DNA from: Maritimibacter sp.
Lineage (GTDB): Bacteria > Pseudomonadota > Alphaproteobacteria > Rhodobacterales > Rhodobacteraceae
Assembly: GCA_020441225.1 (NCBI GenBank)
Contig: JAGRMP010000125.1
Coordinates: 6,919 to 31,008 of the forward strand
DNA length: 24,090 bases
Direction: 5' to 3'
The number at the start of each line of letters is the position of its first letter. Within the stretch, counting starts at the first letter, position 1. A program made the translations under genes and the position numbers. This document shows positions 8,926 to 17,334 of this stretch, in pieces. The notes under the pieces are model-generated. The model was not told the DNA's origin, searched no databases, and saw nothing but the letters and a program-made list of their open reading frames with translations.

Positions 8926-10076
8926 TGTTCCAGATCGACCGTTCCGCCAACCGCCTGCGCAAGCTCGAGCGCGCGACCTTCTCCGAGCTCGGGTTCCGTG
9001 AGCGCGAGCATCTCCAGGAGTGGCTCGCCACCATGCCGGAGGCGCTCTGCGAGGCGATGAGTGAGGGCGAGGACGGGCTCCTGATCATCCAGAAAGAGTT
9101 CGACGGGTTCGACGGCACACGGGAGCGGCTCGACCTCCTGGCGCTCGACCGGAACGGCCAGCTGGTGGTCATCGAGAACAAGCTCGACGATTCCGGGCGG
9201 GACGTGGTCTGGCAGGCGCTGAAATATGCCGCCTATTGCTCGAGCCTCAAGAAGGTCGAGATCGTCGGGATCTACCAGCAATACCTGGAACGGCACGGCG
9301 GCGGCGACGCGGCCGGGAAGATCTGCGAGTTCCTCGGCGAGGACACGCTCGACGAGATCGTGTTGAACGACGGGACCAACCAGCGCGTGGTGTTCATCGC
9401 CGCGAACTTCCGACGGGAAGTGACGGCGACGGTGCTGTGGCTGCGCGAACACCAGATCGACGCGCGCTGCATCAAGGTGCTGCCCTACAAGTTTGGCGCC
9501 GAGTCCTTCGTCGACCTCCAGCAGGTGATCCCCACGCCTGAGGCCGCGGACTACATGATCCGCATGGCGGAGAAGGACAGCGAGGAGAAATCGGCGAAGG
9601 GTGCGCAGAGATGGAGCCACGAGATGCGGCTCGAGTTCTGGGATCTTGCGCTGGAGGCGCTCCGCAACGCCGGCCTGGAGCGCTGGCAGAACATCACCCC
9701 GTCGAAGGACCACTGGCTCAATTCCAGCGTTGGCGTCTCGGGCTGCACCCTCACGTTGATCTTCCTGCGCCACGAGGTGAGGGTTGAGTTCCAGCTGAAC
9801 CGCTCTGACCGTGACGAGAACAAGTGGCTCTTCGATCAACTCGCCGCTGACAAGGCGAGGTATGAGCAGGTCGTGGGCGAGGAGCTGGAGTGGCGCCGGA
9901 TCGACGACAAGAAGGTCAGCATGATGGTCTGCAAGACCCCGGTGCAGGGCTACAGCAAGGAGAACTGGCCGGAGATGATTGCCTGGCTGGTCGAGCACTA
10001 CCGGAAGATGGATGAGGCCTTCTCCGAGCCCGTGCGGGCGCTGGCGGCGCGCATGAAGCCAGGAGCGGGCGCCTGA
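8925..10076 (+). CDS. DUF4268 protein with N-terminal PD-(D/E)XK nuclease-like domain
   Basis: The product is 383 aa. The N-terminal half looks like a restriction-endonuclease fold: RLDLLALDRNGQLVVIENK gives Asp70, Glu84 and Lys86, with a Q-x3-Y motif (Gln97, Tyr101) as in many PD-(D/E)XK nucleases. The C-terminal part (about 235-370, WSHEMRLEFWDLALEAL, HEVRVEFQLNRSDRDENKWLFDQL) matches my memory of DUF4268. ATG 8925 overlaps the upstream stop by one base; the longer frame from 8832 lies inside the upstream gene. The stop overlaps the hsdR start (TGATG). A second nuclease within a type I operon is unusual; it may be a separate restriction activity or a DNA-end sensor. Confidence 0.85.
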   Translation: MFQIDRSANRLRKLERATFSELGFREREHLQEWLATMPEALCEAMSEGEDGLLIIQKEFDGFDGTRERLDLLALDRNGQLVVIENKLDDSGRDVVWQALKYAAYCSSLKKVEIVGIYQQYLERHGGGDAAGKICEFLGEDTLDEIVLNDGTNQRVVFIAANFRREVTATVLWLREHQIDARCIKVLPYKFGAESFVDLQQVIPTPEAADYMIRMAEKDSEEKSAKGAQRWSHEMRLEFWDLALEALRNAGLERWQNITPSKDHWLNSSVGVSGCTLTLIFLRHEVRVEFQLNRSDRDENKWLFDQLAADKARYEQVVGEELEWRRIDDKKVSMMVCKTPVQGYSKENWPEMIAWLVEHYRKMDEAFSEPVRALAARMKPGAGA

Positions 10077-13000
10077 TGGCCTGGAACTCGGAATCCGACC
10101 TCGAGGACTGGTTCCTCGAGAGGCTTGCGGGCCTGGGTTACGAGACCGGATCCGGTGCCGACATCTCGCCCGAGACCCGGGATCCCGAGCGCCGCAGTTT
10201 CCACGACGCGATCCTGCGGAAGACATTCGTCGCGTCCGTCGCCCGGCTGAACCCGGAGCTGCCGGAAGGCGCCGTGGGCGAGGTTGTCTCCAAGGTGGCC
10301 GATGACACCCTGGCCGGCGATTTGGTCGCCGAGAACCGCCGCATGCATGACCTGGTCGTCCGGGGCGTGCCGGTGACGTATTTCGCGCAAGGCGAGGAGC
10401 GCCATGGGCGGGCCCGGCTCGTCGACTGGGACGACCGCGACAATGTCTGGCAGGCCTTCAACCAAGTCGACATGGTCGGTCGTGTGACCCGGATTCCGGA
10501 CGTCGTGATCTACCTCAACGGCCTGCCCCTGGTCGTGGTCGAACTGAAAGGCACCGAGGGCGCCGACATCGAGGCCGCCTTCGCGCAGATCGAGACCTAC
10601 AAGGTCGACATCCCCAACCTGTTCCGGAGCACCGTGTTCTCGGTCGTGTCGGACGGACTGAACGCGCGCTATGGGACGCTGTCGGCCAATTGGGACCGGT
10701 TCATGCGGTGGCGGACAGTCGACGGCGAGACCATTGTCCGCGAGAGCGAGACGCTTGCGCTCGGCACATTGTCGGATGGTCTCCTCGACCGCGGCGTCCT
10801 CCTGGAGATGCTCCGGTGGTTCGTCGTGTTCGAGGACGAAGGCACCGGGCCGATCAAGAAGGTGGCGGGGTATCACCAGTTCCACGCCGTGCGAAAGGCG
10901 GTCGGGTCCATCGTCAGCGCCCGGGGCGACGATGGCAAAGGTGGCGTGATCTGGCACACGCAGGGCAGCGGGAAGTCGTTGCTGATGACGTTCCTCGCCG
11001 GGCGCGTGATGCATCTGCCGGATCTCGAAAACCCGACCGTTCTGGTCCTCACGGACCGGAACGACCTCGACAACCAGCTCTTCACGACCTTCGGCCGGTG
11101 CCGGGATCTCCTCGGCGAGGAACCGGTCCAGGCCGAGAGCATTCAGGATCTCAAGACCCTCCTCAACAGGAAAGTCGGCGGCATCGTCTTCTCGACGATC
11201 CAGAAGTTCCGGCCGGAGCGAGGGCACGACTTTCCGGAACTGACACCGCGGTCCAATGTCATCGTCCTGGTCGACGAGGCGCACCGGACCCAATACGGCT
11301 TCGACGCGAGGATCGACGAGAAGTCGGGCGAGGTGCGCCGGGGGTTGGCGCACCACCTCCGCGCGGCGCTGCCGAACGCGGTCTACGTCGCGCTCACGGG
11401 CACGCCGGTCGAGTTGGTCGGCGCGAACACTCGGTCGGTCTTCGGCGATTACATCGACATCTACGATATCGCTCAGGCCGTGGAAGATGGGGCGACGGTC
11501 CCGATCTTCTATGAGGGCCGTGTGGCGCGGATCGAACTGGACGACGAGGTCCAGCAGATCCTCGACGAAGAGTTCGACGAGGCCACCGAAGGGCTGGATG
11601 ACAATGAGGCCAATGCCGCGGCCCGCAAGTGGTCCGGGGTCGAGAAACTTGTGGGCGCCCCTGCCCGCCTGGAAGCGGTGGTGGCCGACATCCTCGCGCA
11701 TTACGACGCACGCCTGGAGGCGATCGACGGAAAGGCGATGATCGTCTGCATGAGCCGTCGGATCTGCGTGGACGTCTACGAGCGCATCGTCGCCGCACGC
11801 CCCGACTGGCACGCGGACCAGGACGACCAGGGGGCCGTCAAGGTGGTCATGACCGGCAACGCGACCGACCCGACGAGCTTCCAGCCGCACATTCGCAACA
11901 AGTCGCGCCTGGAAGGGCTGCGCCGGCGATACAAGGACACGTCGGACCCGTTGAGGTTGGTCATCGTCCGGGACATGTGGCTGACCGGTTTCGACGCGCC
12001 CTGCATGCAAACCCTGTATGTCGACAAGCCAATGCGGGGCCATGGGCTCATGCAGGCGATTGCGCGGGTCAACCGGGTGTTCTCCGGCAAGCCGGCCGGT
12101 CTGGTCGTGGACTACATCGGGTTGGCGTCCGAACTGAAGAACGCGCTGGCGCACTACTCGCAGAGCGACCAGGCGCAGACGGGCGTCGATGAACGAGAGG
12201 CCGTAGCTGCCTTCCTGTCCGCGCTCGACGTGGCGCGCGGCATCTTTCATGGCTTCGACTACACGAGCGCCCTGGGCGGTAGCGGCGCCGCGCGGCTCGA
12301 GATCCTGCCGAAGGCCGTGGACCACGTGCTCGCGAGGGCGCGCGAAGATGGCGACGAAGGAGAGAAGGACTTCGGCAAGCGGTTTCTCGATGCCGTGGCC
12401 GGCCTCGCCCGGGCCTTCAAGCTCGCTGCCGGGTCCGCAGAGGCCGCTGAGCATGCCGAGGAGGTCGCGTTTTTCCTCGCGGTTCGGTCGGCCCTCCAGA
12501 AGATGGACGTCAACGGCGGACGCCGCAGGACCGGCAATTCCGATTTCGCGATCGAGCAGCTCCTGAACCGCGCCGTCGCTTCGACCGAGGTGATCGACAT
12601 CCTCGAGGCCTGCGGCTTCGATCGCCCGGACATCAGCGTGCTGTCCGAGGAGTTCCTGATCGAAATCCAGAACATGGAGCACAAGAACCTTGCGGTGGAG
12701 GCCCTGAAAAAGCTCCTGAACGGGGAGATCAAGGCACGGACGCGGGGTAACGTCGTGCAACACGAGAAGTTCTCGGACCGGCTGACCAGCGCGATCGCGC
12801 GCTACCACAACCGGAGCGTCGACGCATTGCAGGTCATCCAGGAGCTGATCGCCCTTGCGAAGGATCTCCGGGCGCAGCCCGAGGACGACCTCAGCGAAGC
12901 CGAGCGGAGCTTCTACGACGCCCTCGCCGAGAATGAGAGCGCCGTCGAGGTCCTGGGCAATGAGGAGCTCAGGATCATCGCCACGGAGCTCGTGAATTCC

Positions 13001-13171
13001 GTTCGCGAAAGCTCCGGGGTCGACTGGTGGGAGCGGGACGATGTCCGAGCCAAGATGCGGGTCGCCGTGAAACGGATCCTGCGGAAGCACGGGTATCCGC
13101 CAGATCTCCAGGCCGACGCCGTGAAGTTGGTCATCCGGCAGGCCGAGGCCCTGGCGCGAGCGGCTGCCTGA
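10076..13171 (+). CDS. hsdR: Type I restriction endonuclease/translocase subunit HsdR
   Basis: This 1031 aa protein is the motor and nuclease of the type I complex, which translocates DNA and cuts at a distance. The N-terminal HsdR nuclease domain shows PDVVIYLNGLPLVVVELK (Asp142, Glu157, Lys159). The helicase core has Walker A TQGSGKS at about 296-302, DEAH at about 400-403, LTGTP at about 440, TGFDAP and a motif VI-like ARVNRVF at about 660-670. The helical C-terminal region (about 750-1030) fits the subunit-contact domain. All key motifs are present and the frame is intact. The start is coupled to the DUF4268 gene. It faces a minus-strand operon 106 bases away with no obvious bidirectional terminator. 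Confidence 0.96.
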   Translation: MAWNSESDLEDWFLERLAGLGYETGSGADISPETRDPERRSFHDAILRKTFVASVARLNPELPEGAVGEVVSKVADDTLAGDLVAENRRMHDLVVRGVPVTYFAQGEERHGRARLVDWDDRDNVWQAFNQVDMVGRVTRIPDVVIYLNGLPLVVVELKGTEGADIEAAFAQIETYKVDIPNLFRSTVFSVVSDGLNARYGTLSANWDRFMRWRTVDGETIVRESETLALGTLSDGLLDRGVLLEMLRWFVVFEDEGTGPIKKVAGYHQFHAVRKAVGSIVSARGDDGKGGVIWHTQGSGKSLLMTFLAGRVMHLPDLENPTVLVLTDRNDLDNQLFTTFGRCRDLLGEEPVQAESIQDLKTLLNRKVGGIVFSTIQKFRPERGHDFPELTPRSNVIVLVDEAHRTQYGFDARIDEKSGEVRRGLAHHLRAALPNAVYVALTGTPVELVGANTRSVFGDYIDIYDIAQAVEDGATVPIFYEGRVARIELDDEVQQILDEEFDEATEGLDDNEANAAARKWSGVEKLVGAPARLEAVVADILAHYDARLEAIDGKAMIVCMSRRICVDVYERIVAARPDWHADQDDQGAVKVVMTGNATDPTSFQPHIRNKSRLEGLRRRYKDTSDPLRLVIVRDMWLTGFDAPCMQTLYVDKPMRGHGLMQAIARVNRVFSGKPAGLVVDYIGLASELKNALAHYSQSDQAQTGVDEREAVAAFLSALDVARGIFHGFDYTSALGGSGAARLEILPKAVDHVLARAREDGDEGEKDFGKRFLDAVAGLARAFKLAAGSAEAAEHAEEVAFFLAVRSALQKMDVNGGRRRTGNSDFAIEQLLNRAVASTEVIDILEACGFDRPDISVLSEEFLIEIQNMEHKNLAVEALKKLLNGEIKARTRGNVVQHEKFSDRLTSAIARYHNRSVDALQVIQELIALAKDLRAQPEDDLSEAERSFYDALAENESAVEVLGNEELRIIATELVNSVRESSGVDWWERDDVRAKMRVAVKRILRKHGYPPDLQADAVKLVIRQAEALARAAA

Positions 13172-13277
13172 GACTGAGTTCTCTTGTGCTGGTGTCGAGC
13201 GCCAGTTTGGCGGTCTCTCTGTTGGCGACCCGTGCTCCGACAGGAAGGCCAGGTCCGTTTCAAATCACCCATCACCT

Positions 13278-13658
13278 TCAAGTCAGGCGCGCCAGTTCGT
13301 TTTCGGCGGCGCGGCGAGCGTCGTCGATGTGTCGGTAGGTCTCCGGAAGTTCGCGCCCCAGAACCACAACCGACCAGACACCATCGTTGTCGGATCGGTG
13401 CGTCTCGAGGCGATAGACAGAAGCCACGATCTCGCCGGCCCGCATCAGGTGTCGCGGATCTCCATGGGTGCCCCTGGTCCATCCGTCTGTGACCGAGGGC
13501 CGGCGGCGGTCGAGTTCCGCCGTCACCGCGTCGCGCAGTCGGAGAGCCTCAGGATCATCGGGACTGCGGTGCAGCGCGTCGTTGGCGTTCTTGAGGAATT
13601 GTCCGAGCGCCTTGGCGTCTTTCGAACTCAGTGTCGCGAGAATACGTTCGATGTTCAT
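13278..13658 (-). CDS. Unknown 126 aa protein, last gene of the four-gene operon
   Basis: No family is recognised. An N-terminal helical half (MNIERILATLSSKDAKALGQ) is followed by a compact mixed domain, EIVASVYRLETHRSDNDGVW and VVVLGRELPETYRHIDDARR, with no catalytic motif I can name. ATG 13658 is set by GAGGGAG 8 bases upstream. It begins 11 bases past the nuclease stop codon, so it is cotranscribed with the nuclease gene. Its size and position would fit an adaptor or an immunity partner, which is inference. Confidence 0.72.
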   Translation of the reverse strand: MNIERILATLSSKDAKALGQFLKNANDALHRSPDDPEALRLRDAVTAELDRRRPSVTDGWTRGTHGDPRHLMRAGEIVASVYRLETHRSDNDGVWSVVVLGRELPETYRHIDDARRAAENELARLT

Positions 13659-13669
13659 GGTCAACTCCC

Positions 13670-14704
13670 TCAATTCTCTGTTTGTGCAGCGATCGCGGCC
13701 CACTCTCGGATGTCGTGCTGGTGCTCCAACATCCAATGCCTAAGGGTGGCGGTCGCACGGATGCCTTGCTGGATTGCGTCGACCTGGGCGTCGAAGTCTC
13801 CGAATTGGTCGACCTTTGGGGTCTCGGCGACGATCTTCAGGCTGGAACCACCGTTCCTCCGCCGGTTCATGGTCGGCAAAGCATGGAAATCCGAGTTTTC
13901 GAGGGCGGCGCCGATCGTTTCGGACAGCTGGTCCCAGGCGTCTCCCCAGCCATAGAAGTTGAGGTTGGCATTCGCATCGCGCAGCTGGTGCACGATCCGC
14001 ATGCGCGGCAGGAAGGGCCATTTCGGGAGCGTCTCGGGTGCGAAGATCATCGTCACGCTTTCCGCCGCACTCTCGCGCAACATCGAGGGCCCGGGCACCA
14101 GCTCCGGTGCCATTTCCTGAAGCAACGCAACATAGCGCTCGGAGAAGGCGCGTTTGCCCGGGTGGATCACCTGGACGTAGCCGCGTCGGCCCCTGTCGAT
14201 GGCCTGGCGCATCAGACCTGCACGATAGGTCATGCGGGAGGCCAGGAGGGCGGGCAATTCCCGCGCGGCACTTTCGAAGTAGGTCTCGACCTCCTCGTAG
14301 GTGACGAGATGGTCGAAGGCACCGCTGAATTCCGGATGTGAAGCAGCGTAGCCGTCGGGGCTGACAAGGAGCGTGAGCACGACCAGACCGTCCTCGGCAA
14401 GCGTTTCCGCCTCTTCGCGATACGAGCGCGCCTGGTCGGGTTGTTCGTCGGCATCGAGCTTGTTCTCGATCAGCAGAAGGACGTCGCCACGATCGGTCGA
14501 TGCGCGCAGGCGGATGTCGATCTCACGTCGGTTGAACATCCGCCGGGTGGAATGCAGGACTTCACTCGACTGAACTATCGGGCGCGTGCCGGCGGCCCTG
14601 GCAAGCAGCCACGCAACGAAATCCGGCGAACAGGCGAGTTCTTCGACCAGCAACAGGTCGATATCGCGTTCAGTGGCGTGGGTAAGGGTGGGAACATCGG
14701 TCAT
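13670..14704 (-). CDS. PD-(D/E)XK nuclease family protein
   Basis: The product is 344 aa. The N-terminal domain carries a full PD-(D/E)XK signature: REIDIRL (Asp63), GDVLLLIENKLDADE (Glu80, Lys82) and QARSYREEAE (Gln91, Tyr95, the Q-x3-Y motif). The residues after about 200 form a second, unrecognised region ending AAIAAQTEN. It resembles the PDDEXK_4 group of uncharacterised nucleases found in defence loci (from memory). ATG 14704 is used; a TTG at 14716 overlaps the upstream stop (TTGA) and could be the true coupled start. It is third in a minus-strand operon with tight spacing. Substrate, DNA or RNA, is unknown. Confidence 0.82.
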   Translation of the reverse strand: MTDVPTLTHATERDIDLLLVEELACSPDFVAWLLARAAGTRPIVQSSEVLHSTRRMFNRREIDIRLRASTDRGDVLLLIENKLDADEQPDQARSYREEAETLAEDGLVVLTLLVSPDGYAASHPEFSGAFDHLVTYEEVETYFESAARELPALLASRMTYRAGLMRQAIDRGRRGYVQVIHPGKRAFSERYVALLQEMAPELVPGPSMLRESAAESVTMIFAPETLPKWPFLPRMRIVHQLRDANANLNFYGWGDAWDQLSETIGAALENSDFHALPTMNRRRNGGSSLKIVAETPKVDQFGDFDAQVDAIQQGIRATATLRHWMLEHQHDIREWAAIAAQTEN

Positions 14705-14712
14705 TGGTCTGC

Positions 14713-16068
14713 TCAATTCACGTCAGGGTTGGTGGCGGTCTTGGTTGCCCAGCGGGCCATGGCCTCGGCTTCCGCTTCGCGGATCGCACGATCCTGTTCG
14801 GCGCGGAGCGCGTCGAGCCCGCCGGCAAGGCGATCGCATTCCGCGCCGAGTTCTGCCTCGAGCGCGCCGGTCAGCAGGTCGATCATGAGCCTCCCGGCCG
14901 GTGAAAAATGCGAGAAGCGGCTCGCAGGAAAATCCGGATTGAAGGACGGAAGGTGTCGGATCCGCGGTTGGAATATGAGGGACGAGTCAGGGACTTCTTC
15001 GTTCATGAGATAGCGTAGGAGCGCCGGACTTACCTCGCGCCAGCCGAAATAATCGTCGTGTGCGCCCTCGCGAAACTCCGGCTCTTCGAGCCACTCGCCT
15101 TCGCCGAGCCCGCTTGCAATGACGGCGTGCGCCTCGCCTTCGACAAGCGCCTGAGACCGAATGCCCCCGGGATCGGCGAAAGGCGTTTCGAATGTCACGA
15201 TTCGCCCATCTCCCAGTCGCGCTTCCAGATTGGTGCGGAACTCGAGGAGGGAGCCGACGGACAGGTGGTCATTTACCGGCCCGAGTGCGAGGCGGACTTC
15301 GAGCCAGAACAGGTAATCGACACTGGTGAATTCGCCTTCCGAGAATGCGATCCAACCGGGCCGGGGGGCGAACTGCAATCGTCTGCCCAGTGTGATAGAC
15401 GGTGCCGGAGGCGCTTCTTCGAAATGCAATCCTCCGGGTCCCGCGAGGCCCCATGCTGCGGCCGAAGGATCCAGCGGATAACTCGACGTCCGAAAGCTTC
15501 CTGACAACACGTCATAGGCACCGTTGGTCGCACGCAGCTTGCGCCAATATTCCTCGACATCATGGTCACGCATCACCGCAGCCGCCATTTGCTTGAGCAG
15601 GTCCGCAAGGCGTGCCCAGTTCTCGCTGTCCCAATCGCCTTCAGGAAGTTCTTCAGTGCCGAGGCTGCATCCCTCGAAAACCTGGCTGACGAGCACGGCC
15701 TCGGGTTCGCCAAGCTCAGCAGCGACTGCACGGGCAATTTGGAAGTATTTGCCGGGCTTTGACAGAATTCTTGCTCTACGCTTCTCGCTCGCGCCCTGCG
15801 GATACGTGTAGTCCCACAACCGCTTTGTCGAGTCGGTCAGCGCGTTGCCAGCGAGATTGACGCTCTTGTTCTGGAGCACTCTGTGAATGTCGAACCCTTC
15901 CACGCGCTTGGCCCGTTCGAGGATTCGATCGAGGTTCCGGGCTGCGACCAGGTGCTCGTCTCCGGGCGGGAACTTCGGCTTGCGCGCTATCGCGTCACGG
16001 ATCTGTTCGGCGCGCCTGATCCGGGCAGCCAGGTCAGGTTCGTGTTTCATGTGGACGACATCTCCCAT
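14713..16068 (-). CDS. Unknown 451 aa protein, core of the four-gene operon
   Basis: I recognise no domain. The N-terminal 60 residues are charged and helical. The next block, about 65-130 (NLAGNALTDSTKRLWDYTY, then GKYFQIARAVAAELGEPEAVLVSQVFEG), may be a DNA-binding or adaptor fold. The middle (about 200-320) is rich in beta-type segments and aromatic residues (RPGWIAFSEGEFTSVDYLFW). The C-terminal 70 residues form a likely coiled coil rich in Ala/Glu/Arg. No Walker, nuclease or membrane motif is visible. The start may be ATG 16068, 3 bases after the upstream stop, or ATG 16050, with GGGAG 11 bases before it. Its stop overlaps the alternative TTG start of the nuclease gene. The size and tight linkage suggest a sensor or scaffold for that nuclease. 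Confidence 0.78.
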   Translation of the reverse strand: MGDVVHMKHEPDLAARIRRAEQIRDAIARKPKFPPGDEHLVAARNLDRILERAKRVEGFDIHRVLQNKSVNLAGNALTDSTKRLWDYTYPQGASEKRRARILSKPGKYFQIARAVAAELGEPEAVLVSQVFEGCSLGTEELPEGDWDSENWARLADLLKQMAAAVMRDHDVEEYWRKLRATNGAYDVLSGSFRTSSYPLDPSAAAWGLAGPGGLHFEEAPPAPSITLGRRLQFAPRPGWIAFSEGEFTSVDYLFWLEVRLALGPVNDHLSVGSLLEFRTNLEARLGDGRIVTFETPFADPGGIRSQALVEGEAHAVIASGLGEGEWLEEPEFREGAHDDYFGWREVSPALLRYLMNEEVPDSSLIFQPRIRHLPSFNPDFPASRFSHFSPAGRLMIDLLTGALEAELGAECDRLAGGLDALRAEQDRAIREAEAEAMARWATKTATNPDVN

Positions 16069-16071
16069 GGC

Positions 16072-16377
16072 TCAAACCCCCAACCTATAGCGGCGCGCCG
16101 CGCGGTTTCCGTTGTCGTGAACGACCGTAACCACACGACCCGTCTTGTCGCTCCAGACGACGGCAACGCTGGGCAGTCGCTCGGCGGTCTGCCGGTCGCC
16201 CCCGGCGGCAACGAAGGAGCGTGCGGCGGCTCGGCTCACTCGCAGCACCCGGCAGTTGTCACCCACTGCGGCGTCGCGATCATGGTGATCGAGGATGTTC
16301 TCCACCAGATGCAGCGGGATACCCCGCTGCTGGCTGCGTTGGCGTGCATGGTGGGACATGATGTCGTGTCTTTCCAT
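16072..16377 (-). CDS. DUF4258-like small protein, first gene of the operon
   Basis: This 101 aa protein begins MERHDIMSHHARQRSQQRGI, then has LVENILDHHDRDAAVGDN, a LRVSRAAARSF strand region and a final VVWSDKTGRVVTVVHD hairpin. That H-A-x2-R-x2-QRGI opening and V-V-T-V ending are the hallmarks of DUF4258, a RelE/BrnT-like small fold often found near toxin-antitoxin and phage genes (from memory). ATG 16377 is fixed by GAGGAG 9 bases upstream; the in-frame extension to 16593 crosses the AT-rich promoter region and is rejected. It leads the four-gene operon, and the next gene starts 3 bases after its stop. No antitoxin gene is obvious beside it. Confidence 0.8.
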   Translation of the reverse strand: MERHDIMSHHARQRSQQRGIPLHLVENILDHHDRDAAVGDNCRVLRVSRAAARSFVAAGGDRQTAERLPSVAVVWSDKTGRVVTVVHDNGNRAARRYRLGV

Positions 16378-16603
16378 TTCCGGATCTCCTCGTGATCTGA
16401 TCAAAGCGTCCCACGAACGGATGTGATCCGCATTCCGAATATCGGAATATTTGCTAACTTTTTTTCGGAAATTTTTCGCATGAAATTTCGGAAGTCCGGT
16501 GGCAGTGAAATAACATGGGGCTTCCGGGGATGGATCACGTCGCTCCCTGAAACAACATATTGTCGGTCGAGGGCGCGGGACGCGAGCTGCCAAGGAGGCG
16601 GTC
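16378..16603. promoter_or_regulatory. AT-rich divergent promoter region with TTCCGAA-type repeats
   Basis: This is the lowest-GC pocket of the element (about 16440-16490). It holds an inverted repeat ATTCCG / CGGAAT with AATAT between (16432-16448). Two direct TTTCGGAA boxes follow at 16463-16470 and 16486-16493. The four boxes share TTCGGAA or its complement and look like repressor sites. The region drives the four-gene operon leftward and probably the small gene at 16604 rightward. Exact -35/-10 boxes cannot be assigned. Confidence 0.55.
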
Positions 16604-16897
16604 GTGGCTCACGTCCACAGCGTGAGCGCCAAGCCTCCACAGCCACCCCTTTTTGTCGGTTCGTCCGGTGCCCTATGTCTCCAACAGTGCAAACCTGGAG
16701 AAAACGCGATGTTGCTGAAATTGAACTGGCCTTCATTGGAGGCCGCACGCGAACGGATGGAACAGATCACTCGTGACCAGAAGGTGAGACGTTGCCTGTG
16801 CGTGGGCGGGTGCGGTGAACCTGATTGTCCTGGGGAAAGGAGAATGGCCGCGAAACTGGCGGCGGAACGTAAGACCGCTCAACCAAAAGAACGCTGA
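16604..16897 (+). CDS. Small Cys-containing protein near the right end
   Basis: The product is 97 aa from GTG 16604, which has AAGGAGG 5 bases upstream. An alternative ATG at 16709 (GGAG 8 bases upstream) gives 62 aa and starts at the more protein-like part, MLLKLNWPSLEAARERMEQI. The segment RCLCVGGCGEPDCPGE has four Cys in a short span, consistent with a small zinc-binding knuckle. A basic, Lys/Arg-rich helix follows. No family is recognised. It is transcribed away from the four-gene operon and toward attR. Confidence 0.55.
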   Translation: MAHVHSVSAKPPQPPLFVGSSGALCLQQCKPGENAMLLKLNWPSLEAARERMEQITRDQKVRRCLCVGGCGEPDCPGERRMAAKLAAERKTAQPKER

Positions 16898-17100
16898 GAT
16901 CGTGTCAAGTCGGATTCCTTCGTGTTACAATGCCCTGCGTTTTGCCATAGCGGCTGACAGTCTATCGGCCCGGGCGAGAAGCGGAGTTCTTTCCGGTGCG
17001 GTTTCTGGGGAGCGTCCCAGATATCCTGCGAAAAGGGGCGGAAAAACTGGTTATTTGACCGGCAAAACCCCTTATTTTGTTGGGATTTCGTTTTCTGAAG
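16898..17100. other. Right-end non-coding stretch of the element
   Basis: Nothing gene-like is seen. It contains the right copy of the end repeat (16995-17027) and an AT-richer segment (about 17041-17098) leading into the tRNA-derived core. Together with the stretch after attR (to 17334) it makes a gap of more than 400 bases without a gene. Confidence 0.5.
16995..17027. repeat. Right copy of 33-base element-end repeat
   Basis: It matches 64-96 in the same orientation with 4 mismatches, including the TCTGGG / CCCAGA inverted core. It ends 73 bases before the attR core, while the left copy starts 41 bases after the tRNA end. The asymmetric distances fit integrase arm sites better than transposon-style terminal repeats. 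Confidence 0.6.
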
Positions 17101-17149
17101 TGTCTTCGGGAGGCAGGGGTCGGAGGTTCGAATCCTCTCACTCCGACCA
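17101..17149 (+). repeat. attR: duplicated 3' half of tRNA-Pro(CGG)
   Basis: The 49 bases correspond to tRNA positions 28-76. They include four pairs of the anticodon stem, loop TTCGGGA (anticodon CGG), variable loop GGGTC, T-stem/loop (GGAGG, TTCGAAT), 3' acceptor strand CACTCCG, A and CCA. Position 27 would need C to pair with G43 but is G, and no D-arm or 5' acceptor strand precedes it, so this is a fragment and not a functional tRNA. It is identical over the 22 bases that can be compared with 1-22. Confidence 0.9.
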
Positions 17150-17165
17150 GATCAAACAGAAAGTC

Positions 17166-17187
17166 AGGGGCCCCTTGCGGGCCCTTT
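17166..17187 (+). terminator. Original chromosomal terminator of tRNA-Pro
   Basis: An AGGGGCCC / GGGCCCTT hairpin with a 5-base loop is followed by TTTCGC. It lies 17 bases past the tRNA fragment's CCA. It is now disconnected from the intact tRNA by the 17 kb insertion. The rest of 17188-17334 shows no gene. Confidence 0.65.
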
Positions 17188-17334
17188 CGCTTATCGGCCC
17201 CAGGACCGGCCCCCCTGGCGGGCACGACATCGGGCATGGGCCGGCACGACGCCGCCCTTTGGGAGCCGCCGCCTGCCGGAAAGGGATGCGATGCGGGTCC
17301 CGCCGGGGCAGTTTGCCGGCGCAGGCGCAGAAGG

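Noticed and set aside
9998..13090. A 1030-codon open frame on the minus strand opposite hsdR.
   Set aside because: It is the antisense shadow of hsdR in high-GC DNA. The translation is low in recognisable motifs, while hsdR shows all family motifs and operon coupling.
17101..17149. A second functional tRNA gene at the right border.
   Set aside because: The acceptor 5' strand, D-arm and 5' edge of the anticodon stem are missing; this is the attR duplicate.
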